A stretch of 64,000 nt of DNA from Tubulanus polymorphus (Eukaryota > Nemertea > Palaeonemertea > Tubulaniformes > Tubulanidae), in contig NC_134026.1 of the NCBI RefSeq assembly GCF_964204645.1, positions 6,634,001 to 6,698,000 on the forward strand. Direction: 5' to 3'. The notes under the pieces are model-generated. The model saw only the letters and a program-made list of their open reading frames with translations, did not search any database and was not told the origin of the DNA. A program made the translations under genes and the position numbers. Within the stretch, counting starts at the first letter, position 1; each line of letters opens with the position of its first letter. This document shows positions 35,415-64,000 of the stretch, in pieces.

Positions 35415-38400
35415 GGATTTCTGTAGATTAAACTGCTTTACTAATTTCATACTGATTGAACAGTTACAGATACATTTAACATTGTGTACGGATACAGAAT
35501 ACAGATCACTGCATTACTTCATCCTGTGATTGAACAGTGATTTAATGTTCTCTCATCTTCACTAGATTCCCATCCGTCTAACTAAAACATCAGAACATTT
35601 CAACTCACCTAACCTCCCGACCCGACCCTCCCGGACCCCATCCCTCCCGCCCTCCCTAGCCCCTTCCCTCCCGCCCCTCCCTCGCCCCATCCCTCCCGCC
35701 TTCCCTCGCCCCTTCCCTCCCGCCTCCCTCACCCTTTCCCTCCGTCCCACACCCCATCCCTCAATGCCCTCCCACCTAGTCTTCCCCAATGCCCTCCCAC
35801 CAAGCCTTCCCTCAATGCCCTCCCACCTAGCCCTCCCATCATGCCTCCTCAACTCTCTTGTCTCCTCCTCAGACACCGCTTATCTGTACAAAAACTACAA
35901 AAAGATTTGCCATTTTTCAGGATCATATCAATTTCATATATAAATTGAAATCCTTAATCAATTGCATCATTGACAGGACTCACAGATACATTTCTCAAAT
36001 TTTGGAGGCATTAAATGATCATATGCCTAGTGTGGTCTTGAAAATCACATGGCTTCAATTTTACAAATGATTTCATTATCAATTTCATTATCATTATCAA
36101 TGATCATATGCCTAGTGTGCGAATTCATTCAAATTATTCCTATTATTTCTACTCCCTCCAATAAGTATTCACAATAATTAATAATGTTATAAGGGAGGGG
36201 GAGGTATACGCAGGGTTCACCCGAACTAAGGAAATAAGCCCGAACCAAACCTCCACACTCACAAAATGTTGTGAGAAGGACAAACACAAACCAAGAACAT
36301 GAATGATGGCTGAGATCATAATTATTCAATCAACTATATTTATGTTGCTTCACGAATCTGACGTTGTCACTCTTATTATAAAACCGTTGTGGACCAATGA
36401 TAGTTGATAGTTCGATTAGATGCTGATGTTTACAAAATAATCTGTTTGACTATGATCTGGTTGTCTTTACAAACTAACACTTGAACCCAGTGGAACAAAT
36501 CGAACTCAAACAGCCATTTTCCTTCATTTGCCATTTTTCGTTTTTACTCTTTTTCTCCGACTTTTAGCGCTTGAGTCGAGGTAGGTATAGACCCCTGCCC
36601 GCCCTCTAAGCGTGCAGGATACTAAACCTTCGAATTGCTCTCGGACCCCACTCTTTATATCAGCAATTCATGCTGTTTTATTTTTTGTGGTTAGAAGCCC
36701 ACGCGCTATATCTTTTCTTTTCATATGGCTTTCCTTATTTGTCGTCTCACTAGAACTCTCATCAGTTCCGACTGGGATCAAGTTTAATATTTTAGAGACA
36801 AACAGCAAAAAGTTGTGTTAGTTGCACCAACAGCAGCAGCACCAGCACCAGCAGCACCAGCAACAACACTTGATACAGATGAATCTTTCATTAACTACGT
36901 CATTAGTTCCACATAAATCATTTCATTCTCAAATACAGAGTTGTGAAGGCAACAGAAATAAATTGTACACCTATTCATTCGCAGCCCTGTTTTGGTAGGG
37001 TTAAAGTTTGGTCTATGGTTCTGATTTTGTGACCACGCCGGGTAAATATAGCTCATGACTTTGGTTTGGTAACATGAGAATAAATTTGCTCAGGGCCCTC
37101 ATTAAAGTAGGCCAGTTTTAAGGCCCTGGCTCCACTTGCACAGACTTAAGTCCAAAAGTGGTCTTAAATCTTAAGACTGGTCTTAAGATGTTGGATTGGC
37201 TATAGAACTAAGTTGGTCTTAGACTGGTCTTAAGTCTAAGCCATGACTATGCAACTGGCCCCTGGTTAGATAAGCAAACTTTAGTTCATGACCATGCAGG
37301 GCGTTATAAGCGGGTTCAATGTTTCTTTTTCCCAATGGGGGAGAGGCCAGAGAAGAACCTCCGACCAAGAAACTCTTGTCGCCACCAGGGTTTGAACCGA
37401 TAAACCCTGGATTGACGAGACCAGTGACCAGCAGTTTAAACCACTCGGCCACTGCGCCTCCCGTGACCATAGTTAAGTAGCTATATATAAAGGTGGCACT
37501 AGCGATGAATTTTAATACATAAAGCAGTTTTTAGCCATCAAATTGTCACTGCTGTACAAGCATAACATGAGAAATTGAGTGTTGCGTATTTTGAATAGTG
37601 GCATTGGACGAATCACCCATCACTTGTATAAAGTCAAGAATTACGTACGCACTGAATGGGATAATTCACTAATTTGAGTCTACATGTAAAATAATACATT
37701 GATCGAAGCCTAAAAAGCTATCATACACTGACAAATTGATCGCGCACTGATAGAATTTTAAATACCGGTAACAGCGGAGGATGAAATGACTTTTTCATAA
37801 ACTGATATGATCGTGAAAAATGGCAAAATACACTAGATATCCGCCCTGTGTTGTGACGATAATCTGTATTCAACATTTCTACTCCATAATTCTAGTAAGT
37901 CAGGAATGATAAACATAGCTGCAAACAGCGATAACAGGTTTCCAGCGTTAATGATTCTGCTATCTTTGAAACAATAAAACCCGTATTGAATTGATTTATC
38001 GTGCTGAAGATTCACGCATTGGCAGACTAACAGACTATAGCATCGCGGGCTGGTTTCAATTCCAGGAGTTTTTTTCTGTAGGCTAAAGCAAAAATAAATA
38101 ATCTTAGATATGTAATTACTACAAGGCAAAATATGCTTTATCAAAGTCACAATGTAGTAGGAAGGTCGCGGTAGCCTGTGAAAACTACAACTACATCTGG
38201 TTTAATATCCTCTGTTTTAAACTTTTTACGACTTAGTAAAATATTTCCTAATATAAGTATAATTAGTTCGCAGCTCATTACCCCTAGAAGGGTTCGGAAG
38301 TTTGAACGAACCCCCTTTTTTGAATTTTCAAACGTCAGCATATGACGCGCATTTGCTAAATTAGCAAAATAAAATCGATACATGCAAAGTAAACGGGAAC

Positions 38401-38973
38401 CAGTCTACTTATCTCTAATTGTCCGTCGCGTAGCAGATGAGCTTATGTCGGTTGCGATCGAAAGCAACTGATCGCCTACCGTAGGCCGGAGTAGAACATG
38501 GGCAACTAGCCGGATACGCCTTGCGACAAGTCCGTAGGCGTCGGGTTGCCGTCGCAAGCCGGCTTATGTCGAACCGATAGAGCAGCAATTGGCGGCCTCT
38601 CGCAGGCCGCTAGTTGCCACCCCCCTCCCTCATCCCATCCCTCCCGCCCTCCCTCACCCTAACCCTCCCGCCCTCCTCACCCTAACCCTCCTCACCCCAA
38701 CCCTCCCGCCCTCCCTCACCCCAACCCTCCCTCACCCCTTCCCTCCCCCCAACCCTACCTACCCTCCCCATCCCCGCGGTTAGATGAGTTGAAATGGAAT
38801 GTTTTAGTTAGACGGATAGGAATCTAATGAAGATGAGAGAACATTAAATCACTGTTCAATCACAGGATGAAGTAATGCAGTGATCTGTACCCTGTATCTG
38901 TACACAATGTTACAACATTATCTGTAACTGTTCAACCAGTATGAAAGAAGTACAGCAGTTTAATCTACAGAAA
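35415..38973. mobile_element. Inverted-repeat segment of array unit 3
   Basis: Inverted arms 35415-35615 and 38778-38973. Contains the SINE at 37294-37462 and one copy of the 110-bp subrepeat. Confidence 0.6.
37294..37462 (-). mobile_element. tRNA-derived SINE, copy 2
   Basis: Same SINE at the equivalent place in array unit 3. It arose by duplication of the dimer, not by a second insertion. Confidence 0.75.
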
Positions 38974-40972
38974 TTCTAACTCTAAAGATACACATGATCT
39001 GGTCGTCACGAAGGAACATGATTGATAACAGTTACATTATTGACATCAGGAACCAGTTTCATATTGATTGGTACATTACATGAGTTATGTGTAGAAGAGT
39101 ATATATATTTGGACAAATATTCGGGCAAATATATATACTCTTCTACTCAAGTTTCTCGTTTTGGCTGAGTTTATGGTGGGATTTCTCTCGTCATCATCTT
39201 ACATGGATATTGTGTATCTTCTCGTCTCAACATTTGAGTTAGTCGCAATTTAGAAAACCTTTAAACCCGCTCACTGAAATACAATCCCAACCATGAACTA
39301 ATCCTAGCCAAATGTTCACCGATATTAAGAAATTTGAAATGATTGAATAAATGCAAAAGGTTTCTGTGATTTTAATTCAAAACATGGTTTATATAAAACA
39401 CTATAAAACTGGTCCCTTAAAAATCAAGTCAACAACCGATAAATAAAGATAAATGTAACTTATCTTGAATTTCCATCGATGGTGATTCCTGATGTCACGC
39501 GCTTAATCCGAACAAGTCTGATTGTGAAACACTGATTCCTTGTTGTCCTGTGCCGAATCCAAGAGTTATTCCTTGTTTCCCTGCGCTGAATCAAAATTCC
39601 CATCGAGAATTTTGAAGTTATACCTATAATAGACAAATCTCAGACTTTTCTTGGAAATAACTGCAGAAATATCAAATTTAAAATTCAAACTTACAAAATA
39701 AATTGTTCGCTCCAATCTGCAGTTCAATTATTACTTAATTAAGTGTTGGGCGTATTGCATTATGGAAGGAGAAAATTATGCCAGAAAATGGTTAATGAAA
39801 TAAATAATAGAAACTGCAATTTGTTTGTTTGAGTGACCATCCACCAGGTTAATGAGTAGTTTATCACAGTGTGTTGATTGTATGCAGATTACTGAGGTGT
39901 TTGATGGTAGCTTTAAACTGCGTACTCTAGTAAACCATTGATACCTGCCAACATTGACCGATCAAAAACACATAATCTTCTGGACTTGATTTGAAGATCA
40001 CCACAAATATCTGCAATAAATTGATATTAAACTCACCACTTCTGACTTGTGTTGGATTTGTAGAGCGCAATGTTCATTGCAAGTTCAGCTTCATTTTGGG
40101 ACCTTGAATAGAAAAGTTGTACAATTTTGATGATTTGAACTTTGACCAGAATAGAAGCGATTGAAAATTCGCCTTCACTGATTAATGTAGCTTCTGATCA
40201 GGAATGAGATTATAAATTTACAGATAAACATTTAGAGATATTTACCGGTACCATTTTTGTTTTGAGGATCTCAAGGGATGTGCATCTTTAACAAATGTGA
40301 TGTGAATTCCCAATGTTTACTGTTCACAGATTCTGTCAACAGTTCCACTACATTAGCTCCTAAAAACAAATGTCAGAAATTGTCAGTTAAGTTCTTATGA
40401 AATAGGAGCAGTTTCACACCAAATCAAAACTTACCATTTTCATCAATGTTTTTAAGCCAACGGTATTTGAGGATGACTGTTGGGTGCCAAAATCTCCATA
40501 GCTCTCTTCACTGAAAATATGTATGGAAAACATAAAGATCTTGATAATTCCAATTTTGATCAGGACATAAATGAGTTTTAACGATTGATAACTCACTTCA
40601 AACTAAGCAGTGATCTTTAAGTGATTGAATGCTGAAAACATAAACATATAGAATAATTTATATAAAACAGTTAGAAACAACAAATAGAACTCCAAAAAAA
40701 ACTAAAAAAATTCCTAACAGGATTTACCTGCTGCTGGTGGTGCTGCAGTGTGTATCTCATCCTGTAAATGAGAGTAAAACAGTAACAGAGACTGGTAATG
40801 ACTTTGTCTACAGAATTCTTCACAGTTTTGTACTTAACTTTAAAATGAGCCTGTTTAAATGGTAAATGCATTTATTTCATTCTGAAAAGAAAAAGAAAGA
40901 AAGAATAATCAGTGACAATAGAGCAGAATGTAACATCTCAAAGTTATCAACCACTCAGACAGAAACAGTACA

Positions 40973-43900
40973 GGATTTCTGTAGATTAAACTGCTTTACT
41001 AATTTCATACTGATTGAACAGTTACAGATACATGTAACATTGTGTACAGATACAGAGTACAGGTCACTGCATTACTTCATCCTGTGATTGAACAGTGATT
41101 TAATGTTCTCTCATCTTCACTAGATTCCCATCCGTCTAACTAAAACATCAGAACATTTCAACTCACCTAACCTCCCGACCCGACCCTCCCAGGTCCCATC
41201 CCTCCCGCCCTCCCTAGCCCCTTCCCTCCCTCGCCCCATCCCTCCCGCCCTCCCTCGTTCGTCCCTTCCCTCCCGCCCTCCCTCACCCCTTCCCTCCCTC
41301 CCTCCCACACCCCATCCCTCAATGCCCTCCCACCTAGTCTTCCCCATTGCCCTCCCACCAAGCCCTCTCTCAATGCCCTCCCATCATGCCTCCTCAACTC
41401 TCTTGTCTCCTCCTCAGACACCGCTTATCTGTACAAAGACTACAAAAAGATTTGCCATTTTCCACGATCATATCAATTTCATACATAAATTGAAATCCTC
41501 ATCAACTGCATCATTGACAGCACTCACAGATATTTTTCTCAAATTTTGGAGGCATTCAAATGATCATATGCCTCCTTCATCCCCAAAACATCAAACCAAA
41601 CCTGAGGAGCTTAATCAATAATGTTATAAGGAAGGGGCAGGTATACGGAGGGTTCACCTGAACTTAGGAAATAAGCCCGAACCAAACCTCCACACTCACA
41701 AAATGTTGTGAGAAGGAAAAACACAAACCAAGGACAAGAATGATGGCTGAGATCAAAATTATTCAATCAACTATATTTATGTTGCTTCACAAATCTAACG
41801 TTGTCACTCTTTATTATAAAACCGTTGTGGACCAATGATCGTTGATAGTTCGATTAGATATTTCTATACTCTCTACTAGAGGTATTATATAAGCAAGTTG
41901 TTTTATAATATCTTATTCATCAGATTTATTAATCATTGATTATGAACTGACTGCTGATGTTTACAAAATATATACGTCACAAATAATCTGTTTGACTATG
42001 ATTTGATTGTCTTTACAAGTTAACACTTGAACCCAGTGGAACGAATCAAACTCAGCCATATTCCTTCATTTGCCATTTTTCGTTTTTACTCTCTTCTCCG
42101 ACTTTTAGCGCTTGAGTCGAGGTAGGTAAACCCCCCTGCCCGCCCTCTAAGCGTGCAGGACACTAAACCTTCGAATTGCTCTCGAACCCCACTCTTTATA
42201 TTTTATCTTTTTTTGAGTTGAGGTAGGTATAGACCCCTGCCCGCTCGCTAAGCGTGCAGGACACTAAACCTTCGAATTGCTCTCGGACCCCACTCTTTAT
42301 ATCAGCATTTCATGCTGTTTTATTTTTGTGGTTAGAAGCCCACGCGCTATATTTTTTCTTTTCATATGGCTTTCCTTATTCGTTGTCTCATTAGAACTCT
42401 CATCAGTTCCGACTGGGATCAAGTTTTAATCTTTTAGAGACAAACAGCAAAAAAGTTGTGTTAGTTGCACCAACAGCAACAGCACCAGCAGCACCAGCAA
42501 CAACACTGATACAGATGAATCTTTCATTAACTACGTCATTAGTTCCACATAAATCATTTCATTCTCAAATAAAGAGTTGTGAAGGCAACAGAAATAACTT
42601 GTACACCAATTCATTCGTGGCCCTGTTTTGGTAGGGTAATAGTTTGGTCTATGGTTCTGATTTTGTGACCATACCGGGTAAATATAGCTCATGGCTTTGG
42701 TTTGGTGACATGAGAATAAATTTGGCTCATGGCCCTCATTAAAGTAGGTCAGTTTTATGGCCCAGGCTCCAGTTGCACAGTCGTGACTTAAGTCCAAAAG
42801 TGGTCTTGAATCTTAAGACTGGTCTTAAGTTGTTGGATTGGCTATAGAACTAAGTTGGTCTTAGACTGGTCTTAAGTCTTAAGCCATGACTATGCAACCG
42901 ACCCCTGGTTTGATAAGCGCTGACAAATTGATCGAGCACTGATAAAATTTTAAATACCGGTAACGGCGGAGGATGAAATTACTTTTTCATAAACTGATAT
43001 GATCGTGAAAAATGGCAAATACACTAGATATCCGCCCTGCGTTGTGACGATAATCTGTATACAACATTTCTACTCCATAATTCTAGTAAGTCAGGAATGA
43101 TAAATATAGCTGCAAACAGCGATAACAGGTTTCCAGCGTTAATGATTCTGCTATCTTTGAAACAATAAAATCCGTATTGAATTGATTCATTGTGCTGAAG
43201 ATTCACGCATTGGCAGACAAACAGACTATAGCGTCGCAGGCTGGTTTCAATTCCAGGAGATTTTTTCTGTACACTAGAGCAGAAATAAATAATCTTCGAT
43301 ATGTAACGACTACAATGCATACGCTTTATCAAAGTCACAATGTAGTAGGAAGGTCGCGGTAGCCTGTGAAAACTACAACTACATCTGGTTTAATATCATC
43401 TGTTTTAAACTTTTTACGACTTAGTAAAATATTTCCTGATATAAGAATAATTAGTTCGCAGCTCATTACCCCTAGGATGGTTCAGAAGTTCGAACGAACC
43501 CCCTTTTTTGAATTTTCAAACGTCAGCATATGATGCGCATTTGCTAAATTAGCAAAATAAAATCGATACATGCAAAGTAAACGGGAACCAGTCTACTTAT
43601 CTCTAATTGTCCGTCGCGTCGCAGATGAGCTTATGTCGGTTGCGATTGAAAGCAACTGACCGCCTACCGTAGGCCGGAGTAGAACATGGGCAACTAGCAG
43701 GATACGGCTTGCGACGAGTCGGTAGGCCTCGGGTTGCCGTCGCAAGCCGGCTTATGTCGAACCGATAGAGCAGCAATTGGTGGCCTCTCGTAGGCCTCTC
43801 AGATCCCTCCCTCCCTCACCCCTTGCCTCCCCCAAACCCTACCCACCCTCCCCAACCCCGCGGTTAGATGAGTTGAAATGTAATGTTTTAGTTAGACGGA

Positions 43901-44056
43901 TGGGAATCTAATGAAGATGAGAGAACATTAAGTCACTGTTCAATCACAGGATGAAGTAATGCAGTGATCTGTACCCTGTATCTGTACACAATGTTACACG
44001 TATCTGTTACTGTTCAATCAGTATGAAAGAAGTACAGCAGTTTAATCTACAGAAAT
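40973..44056. mobile_element. Inverted-repeat segment of array unit 4
   Basis: Inverted arms 40973-41172 and 43862-44056. The right C/T-rich satellite is much shorter here (43803-43858) and there is no SINE. Confidence 0.6.
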
Positions 44057-45150
44057 TCTAACTCTAAAGATACACATGATCTGGTTGTCACGAAGGAACA
44101 TGATTGATAACAGTTGCATTATTGATATCAGGAACCAGTTTCATATTTATCAGTACATTACAAGAGTATGTGTAGAAGAGCATATATATTTGGACAAATA
44201 TTCGCGCAAATATATATACTCTTCTACTCAAGTTTCTCGTTTTGGCTAAATTTATTGTGGGATTTCTCTCGTCATCATCTTACATGGATATTGTGTATCT
44301 TATTGTCTCAACATTTGAGTCGATAAGAATTTAGAAAACCTTTAAACAATCCCAACCATGAACTAATCCTAGCAAAATATTCACCGATATTAAGAAATTT
44401 GAAATGATTGAACAAATGCAACAGGTTTCTGTGATTTAAATTCAAAACATGGTTTATCTATAAAACTGGTCCCTTAAAAATCAAGTCAACAACCGATAAA
44501 TAAAGATAAATGTAACTTATCTTGAATTTCAATCTATAGTGATTCCTGATGTCCCGAGTTGAATCCGAAAAAGTCTGATTGTGAAACACTGATTCCTTGC
44601 TGCCCTGCGCTGAATCGAAGAGTGATTCCTCATGTCTCGTGCTGAATCCAAAAATGTCTGATTGTGAAACACTGATTCCTTGTTGTCCTGTGCAGAATCC
44701 AAGAGTGATTCCTTGTTTTTTTTTTGCGCTGAATCAAAATTCCCATCGAACTTGTTGAAGTGATGCCCTGGGAATCAGCCCTGTAAATAAACAACAGAGA
44801 AATTAGGGCTACACTAAGCGAAAGAAAAAGAATAGCTATCAGGACTTCTAAGAATGAAATTTGACTACGAAATTAAAAAAAGAACACGTTAAATCACCAA
44901 GAAAAAATGTAGACTTAAATCTCATGACAGCACCCTCATAAAGAAAGGAACACTAAGAAGGCACCTTAAGTGCCTACCTCACGAGTACACTTAGTTTCAA
45001 AGCAAGAGGCTGTTTAGTCATAGGCCTTTACAGGCCTTCAATTGATGCTAAATTATAATATGATATGATACATAAATTTAAAATTTAAAATTCAAACTTA
45101 CGAATAAAATTGTTTGCTCCAATCTGCAGTTCATTTATTCACAGGGTTTT

Positions 45151-46341
45151 TCTATCCACGGTTTAGGTTTTGCATCCAGACTTGAACATGAGAAATAAAA
45201 CAAGAAAGTAATGAAGAAGAAACATGAACAATTTATATCTTGTTTCAAAAACTGATGAAGAGAATTCAAAAGATAAAATAGACTTACACTGTTTTCACTG
45301 TTCGATGCAATCAGTCGATGGAATCATTTTGGAACAAATTTATTACAACACACTGAGGTGAAGCATCGTGATTTCGAAATATCAGGATGGAATGATGATA
45401 TTGATAGATATGCTTGACTGAGCAACACCATGTGCACGTTTTCGGAGTTCGTTCGTTGATGTGCCTCTGAAATAATGATTATCCACAATATCTGAGATGG
45501 AATATTTTTCGCCATTTGAACCAATATTACAAACACTTACCAATATTGAAATACAGATTTCAGGGGTCTGAAAGGAGGGTGGCATTGTTCGTAATTAGGT
45601 GAGGTTTTTGCTTTTCGTGAAATGGTGAAACACGCCATTTTGATATTGTACTGCGTCATAGTGAACCTCAGTTTGGGATTCCCGCGGCGCCGCGCAAGAC
45701 TGGTCGCCTGTGAAATTCTGCGCCGCCTCCTAACCGGCAACCAGTCTAATGCTGGTCTTGGCAGCGGCTAGAGCCACACCGCTTCTCGTTAGTTTTTTTA
45801 GTGTGCGTGGTAGATTTTAAATAAAATGTTGTTTAATGTAAGCAGGCAAATTGGAAAACTATTAATCAGAATAGTAATACCAGTCATTGTCCCGGGTTCC
45901 CTACAACCCGTAGGTTGTTGGGGGAACACGGCTAGAGGTACTACACCTAGGAAAAGTATTTCTATTATATATGTTACTTGCACGCCGCAGTAAAATTGAT
46001 AACCGTCACTAACTCGCATGCCACAGTAGGAATTTTGAACAATTGTATTATTTCACATATTTACCGCTATTGAAAGATATTGCGGCAGCACTTGACGGTC
46101 AATATCTGTTGGTTAAATAATTATTAAATTTTTTCTTTTCTACATTTTCTTGTAACTGTTTTACATGAATATTTCTGTATCCTCAATGTATCACTTTTTT
46201 ATGTGGTTCGAGTCGTAAATAAAGTTCAAGTTCAAGTATTCGACACTACCGTCTTCCTGGAGATTCCCTGTTTCGTGATACTTTCCAAATCACGTCAGGA
46301 AAGCTAGATTTCATTTGACAGTGACGCGGCGGTATGGACAG
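45151..46341. other. Spacer with possible untranslated exons and LINE-like tail
   Basis: On the minus strand, 45538-45580 with donor TTG|GTAAGT and a following segment (about 45474-45288, donor CAGT|GTAAGT) have good splice signals but stops in all frames. They may be 5'-untranslated exons of the array gene. Near 46195-46235 the plus strand ends AATAAAGTTCAAGTTCAAGT, like the 3' tail of a truncated LINE. Confidence is low for both. Confidence 0.3.
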
Positions 46342-46587
46342 TTAATCAACCACCATTATTAATGAACCGAACACCCCAATAATCGCAGTGGTAATTTCCA
46401 TAATTTCTGTTGCTCTGAAATAACAAGATATCAAGTCGGACATGTGAAAATACAGTACAAATTTTATTAGAAAACTTACAGGATCCTTTACACAATAATT
46501 TACTAGATTATTACAATGGGTTTCTTTACAGCATTTCGGAAATCTTTTAATATCATTGACGCCAACTTTTAGACAGACGTGAAGCAT
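46342..46587 (-). CDS. Possible 3' exons of a Ly6-like cysteine-rich protein
   Basis: One exon (about 46570-46489, donor GATCCT|GTAAGT) reads RFPKCCKETHCNN, matching the CC..xxCN ending of Ly6/uPAR three-finger domains. A downstream exon starting at 46414 (acceptor TTATTTCAG) reads EITTAIIGVFGSLIMVV then stop, like a GPI-anchor or membrane tail. The two readings are not in the same phase; in the compatible phase the last exon reads SNRNYGNYHCDYWG. No signal-peptide exon was found upstream, so this is only suggestive. Confidence 0.3.
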   Translation of the reverse strand: MLHVCLKVGVNDIKRFPKCCKETHCNNLVNYCVKDPVSFLIKFVLYFHMSDLISCYFRATEIMEITTAIIGVFGSLIMVVD

Positions 46588-46599
46588 TTTAAGTACAAG

Positions 46600-48191
46600 T
46601 TTAATAGTGTTAGAAAGGGGATTATAAACCAGATTCCAGTTCGACAGCTAATTGACGTCCAATCCAAATTAAATTCAAAACTGCAGAATTGGTCCAAATT
46701 CAAATGAAAAGTGTCAATAGTTTTTCACAAAACAATCGAACAGTTAAAATGATAGCCATTTACACAAAATTAATTCATTAATTAATGACTAATTCAAATA
46801 AATATCATTAAATGAGTTATTTAAAACCTTTACTACTAATTAGCATTAAGTTTTATGTTATCTCTATCTTGACACAGCTTTATTTAAGATATATTGATAA
46901 TATATGTATATAAATTCTGTAGTGATCACACAAGAATGGAAATAATAGCATCATAAATATTTCTTTGAGCTGATGATTCATCCAACGTTTTCACTTTATC
47001 CTAAGGGACCATTCATTCATAGCGTACGTATCAAATTTGAACTATTTATCGTCCCTCCCTGTACGCCTAATCGGCCATACATTTCATATACATTCAGCAT
47101 TACAGTATGCTATCGCACTTACTCCCTCCCCTAATGCGTACACAATAAATGAATGACCCCTAAAAGTCTAAACCGAGTAAATTACATTTATTATATTAGA
47201 AATACCGGTGTTTTTGAAGAATATTGCCAAAAAGTTGAATAAACTACAAGCTGAAGGAAACATTTCAGACACCGTATTTTCAGTTTAAGTGAGTAGCAGA
47301 GAATTTATATTTACGTTACAACACAGACTCGAAGAGTGTTTCATCAATGTTTTTCGTACAGCGCTACATTAAATAAATGTACATAACAGTTTTCATGCAT
47401 AATAATAATAACCAATATTTATACATGTGATGATGAATTTGCTCTAATATATTCCTGCAATTTTCCCTAGTCTATATTCTCTATCATATTAATGCGGTAA
47501 TAATATAATTATGACGCGAAAAGTTCCCTACGTGAAATAAAACCAGATGAATTGTCATTTTAAAAATATCTACTCTCGAACTGCGGATTGAGAAATAAAA
47601 TATACACATTTGAGTAAATAATAATTGCTCTACAATCATGCAGTGAATTATCATACAGTAAATGTTTCATCGATCTGGATTCTTTTTTTTGAGGGAAGGG
47701 GACACCCCGGGTGTTTAGAATACATCGTAACTAAATGTACCGCTGAACCTCGTTAAAACAATTCGGTTTCAGACGATGATTTCCAGCATGTCCCACCCAG
47801 CTAACATATTCAGCTCAATCAAGATTTGGATAATACGAAACCCGTTTGAAGCGACAATTCCACTTATGCCTGCCAGATTCGTATTAACGAGGTTCCTCTG
47901 TAGATAACATACATAGTATATACACAACAATCATAGATTATCTATTAAGTCCTGTATATATTCAAACACTGATCATAAATCTTCCTCCGTTTACAGTCAA
48001 TGATAAAACTAAGGTCTGGTTTTGTGAGAAAAATCACTTGTAAACGAAACTTAACATTTCAATGGCTTTCGGTAACTTCGTGTTTTCAATGAAGATAACA
48101 ATTCAAACTTTGACGTTTCAAACTTTTAATTTCTACCATGAAACCGCGTTAAATTCAGTGTATTAAATGCAAATAAAGGAATAAAGTCGAT
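46600..48191. other. AT-rich spacer and 3' flank of the remodeller gene
   Basis: Contains the MITE at 47005-47160 and the likely 3'UTR of the minus-strand gene ending at 48192. No further ORF is supported. Confidence 0.5.
47005..47160. mobile_element. 156-bp MITE, Harbinger-like, copy 2
   Basis: Ends GGGACCATTCATTCAT and AATAAATGAATGACCCC, flanked by TAA on both sides (47002-47004 and 47161-47163). The interior matches the copy at 17338-17496 (CGGCCAT, TTTCATATACATT.AGCATTA). Confidence 0.8.

Positions 48192-64000
<15,809 letters not shown>

Larger units (their letters stand above)
23262..45150. repeat. Tandem array of four about 5.5-kb units (dimer x2)
   Basis: The landmark GTATTGCATT.TGGAAGGAGA recurs at about 23.31, 28.82, 34.19 and 39.75 kb, and the adjoining CTGCAGTTCA once more at 45.13 kb. 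Spacings are about 5.51, 5.37 and 5.56 kb. Units 1 and 3 share a SINE and several indels; units 2 and 4 share other changes. The two dimers are offset by about 10.9 kb throughout. So a two-unit block was duplicated as a whole, after an older single-unit duplication. Confidence 0.9.

Noticed and set aside
38640-38760. CCCTAACCCTCC runs resembling telomeric repeat
   Set aside because: Only a few CCCTAA units, mixed with CCCTCCC satellite variants; no regular telomeric array.

Overview
This is a eukaryotic, intron-rich, repeat-laden genomic window, most likely from a marine invertebrate. The main evidence is an SRCAP/EP400 (Domino-type) chromatin-remodeller gene with about 20 short introns, a DIRS-type tyrosine-recombinase retrotransposon, LINE fragments, a tRNA-derived SINE and many small foldback elements. 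A lophotrochozoan such as a mollusc is my best guess, but the species cannot be fixed from the sequence. Every gene I can support is on the minus strand.

Layout. 0.7-3.0 kb: a complete four-exon gene for a small two-pass membrane protein with a His/Arg-rich N-terminus and a proline-rich tail with two PPxY-type motifs. 3-11.8 kb: non-coding DNA with palindromes, short tandem repeats, a LINE fragment and promoter-like motifs. 11.8-22.9 kb: a nested mobile-element island. An older element with long inverted arms has been entered by a 4.9-kb DIRS retrotransposon (gag, RT-RNase H-tyrosine recombinase, inverted termini, internal complementary region), by a 1.8-kb inverted-repeat element, by a small MITE and by others. 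22.9-45.2 kb: a tandem array of four units of about 5.4-5.6 kb that behaves as a duplicated dimer of about 10.9 kb. Each unit carries a 3-4-kb inverted-repeat segment with C/T-rich satellite DNA, plus a set of small exon-like segments of an unrecognised gene in various states of decay. 46.3-46.6 kb: two possible terminal exons of a Ly6-like cysteine-rich protein.

48.2-64.0 kb: the 3' part of a Domino/SRCAP/EP400 gene that continues beyond the right edge. I could chain 21 exons with compatible splice phases, giving 1612 visible residues. The N-terminal visible part (helicase C lobe and acidic linker) is SRCAP-like; the C-terminal part (SANT domain and Q/T/A-rich tail) is EP400-like. One exon can either be spliced at an internal donor, giving the long EP400-like form, or be read through to an in-frame stop, giving a short form. 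This mirrors the Domino A/B isoform pair known in Drosophila and is the most interesting genic observation here.
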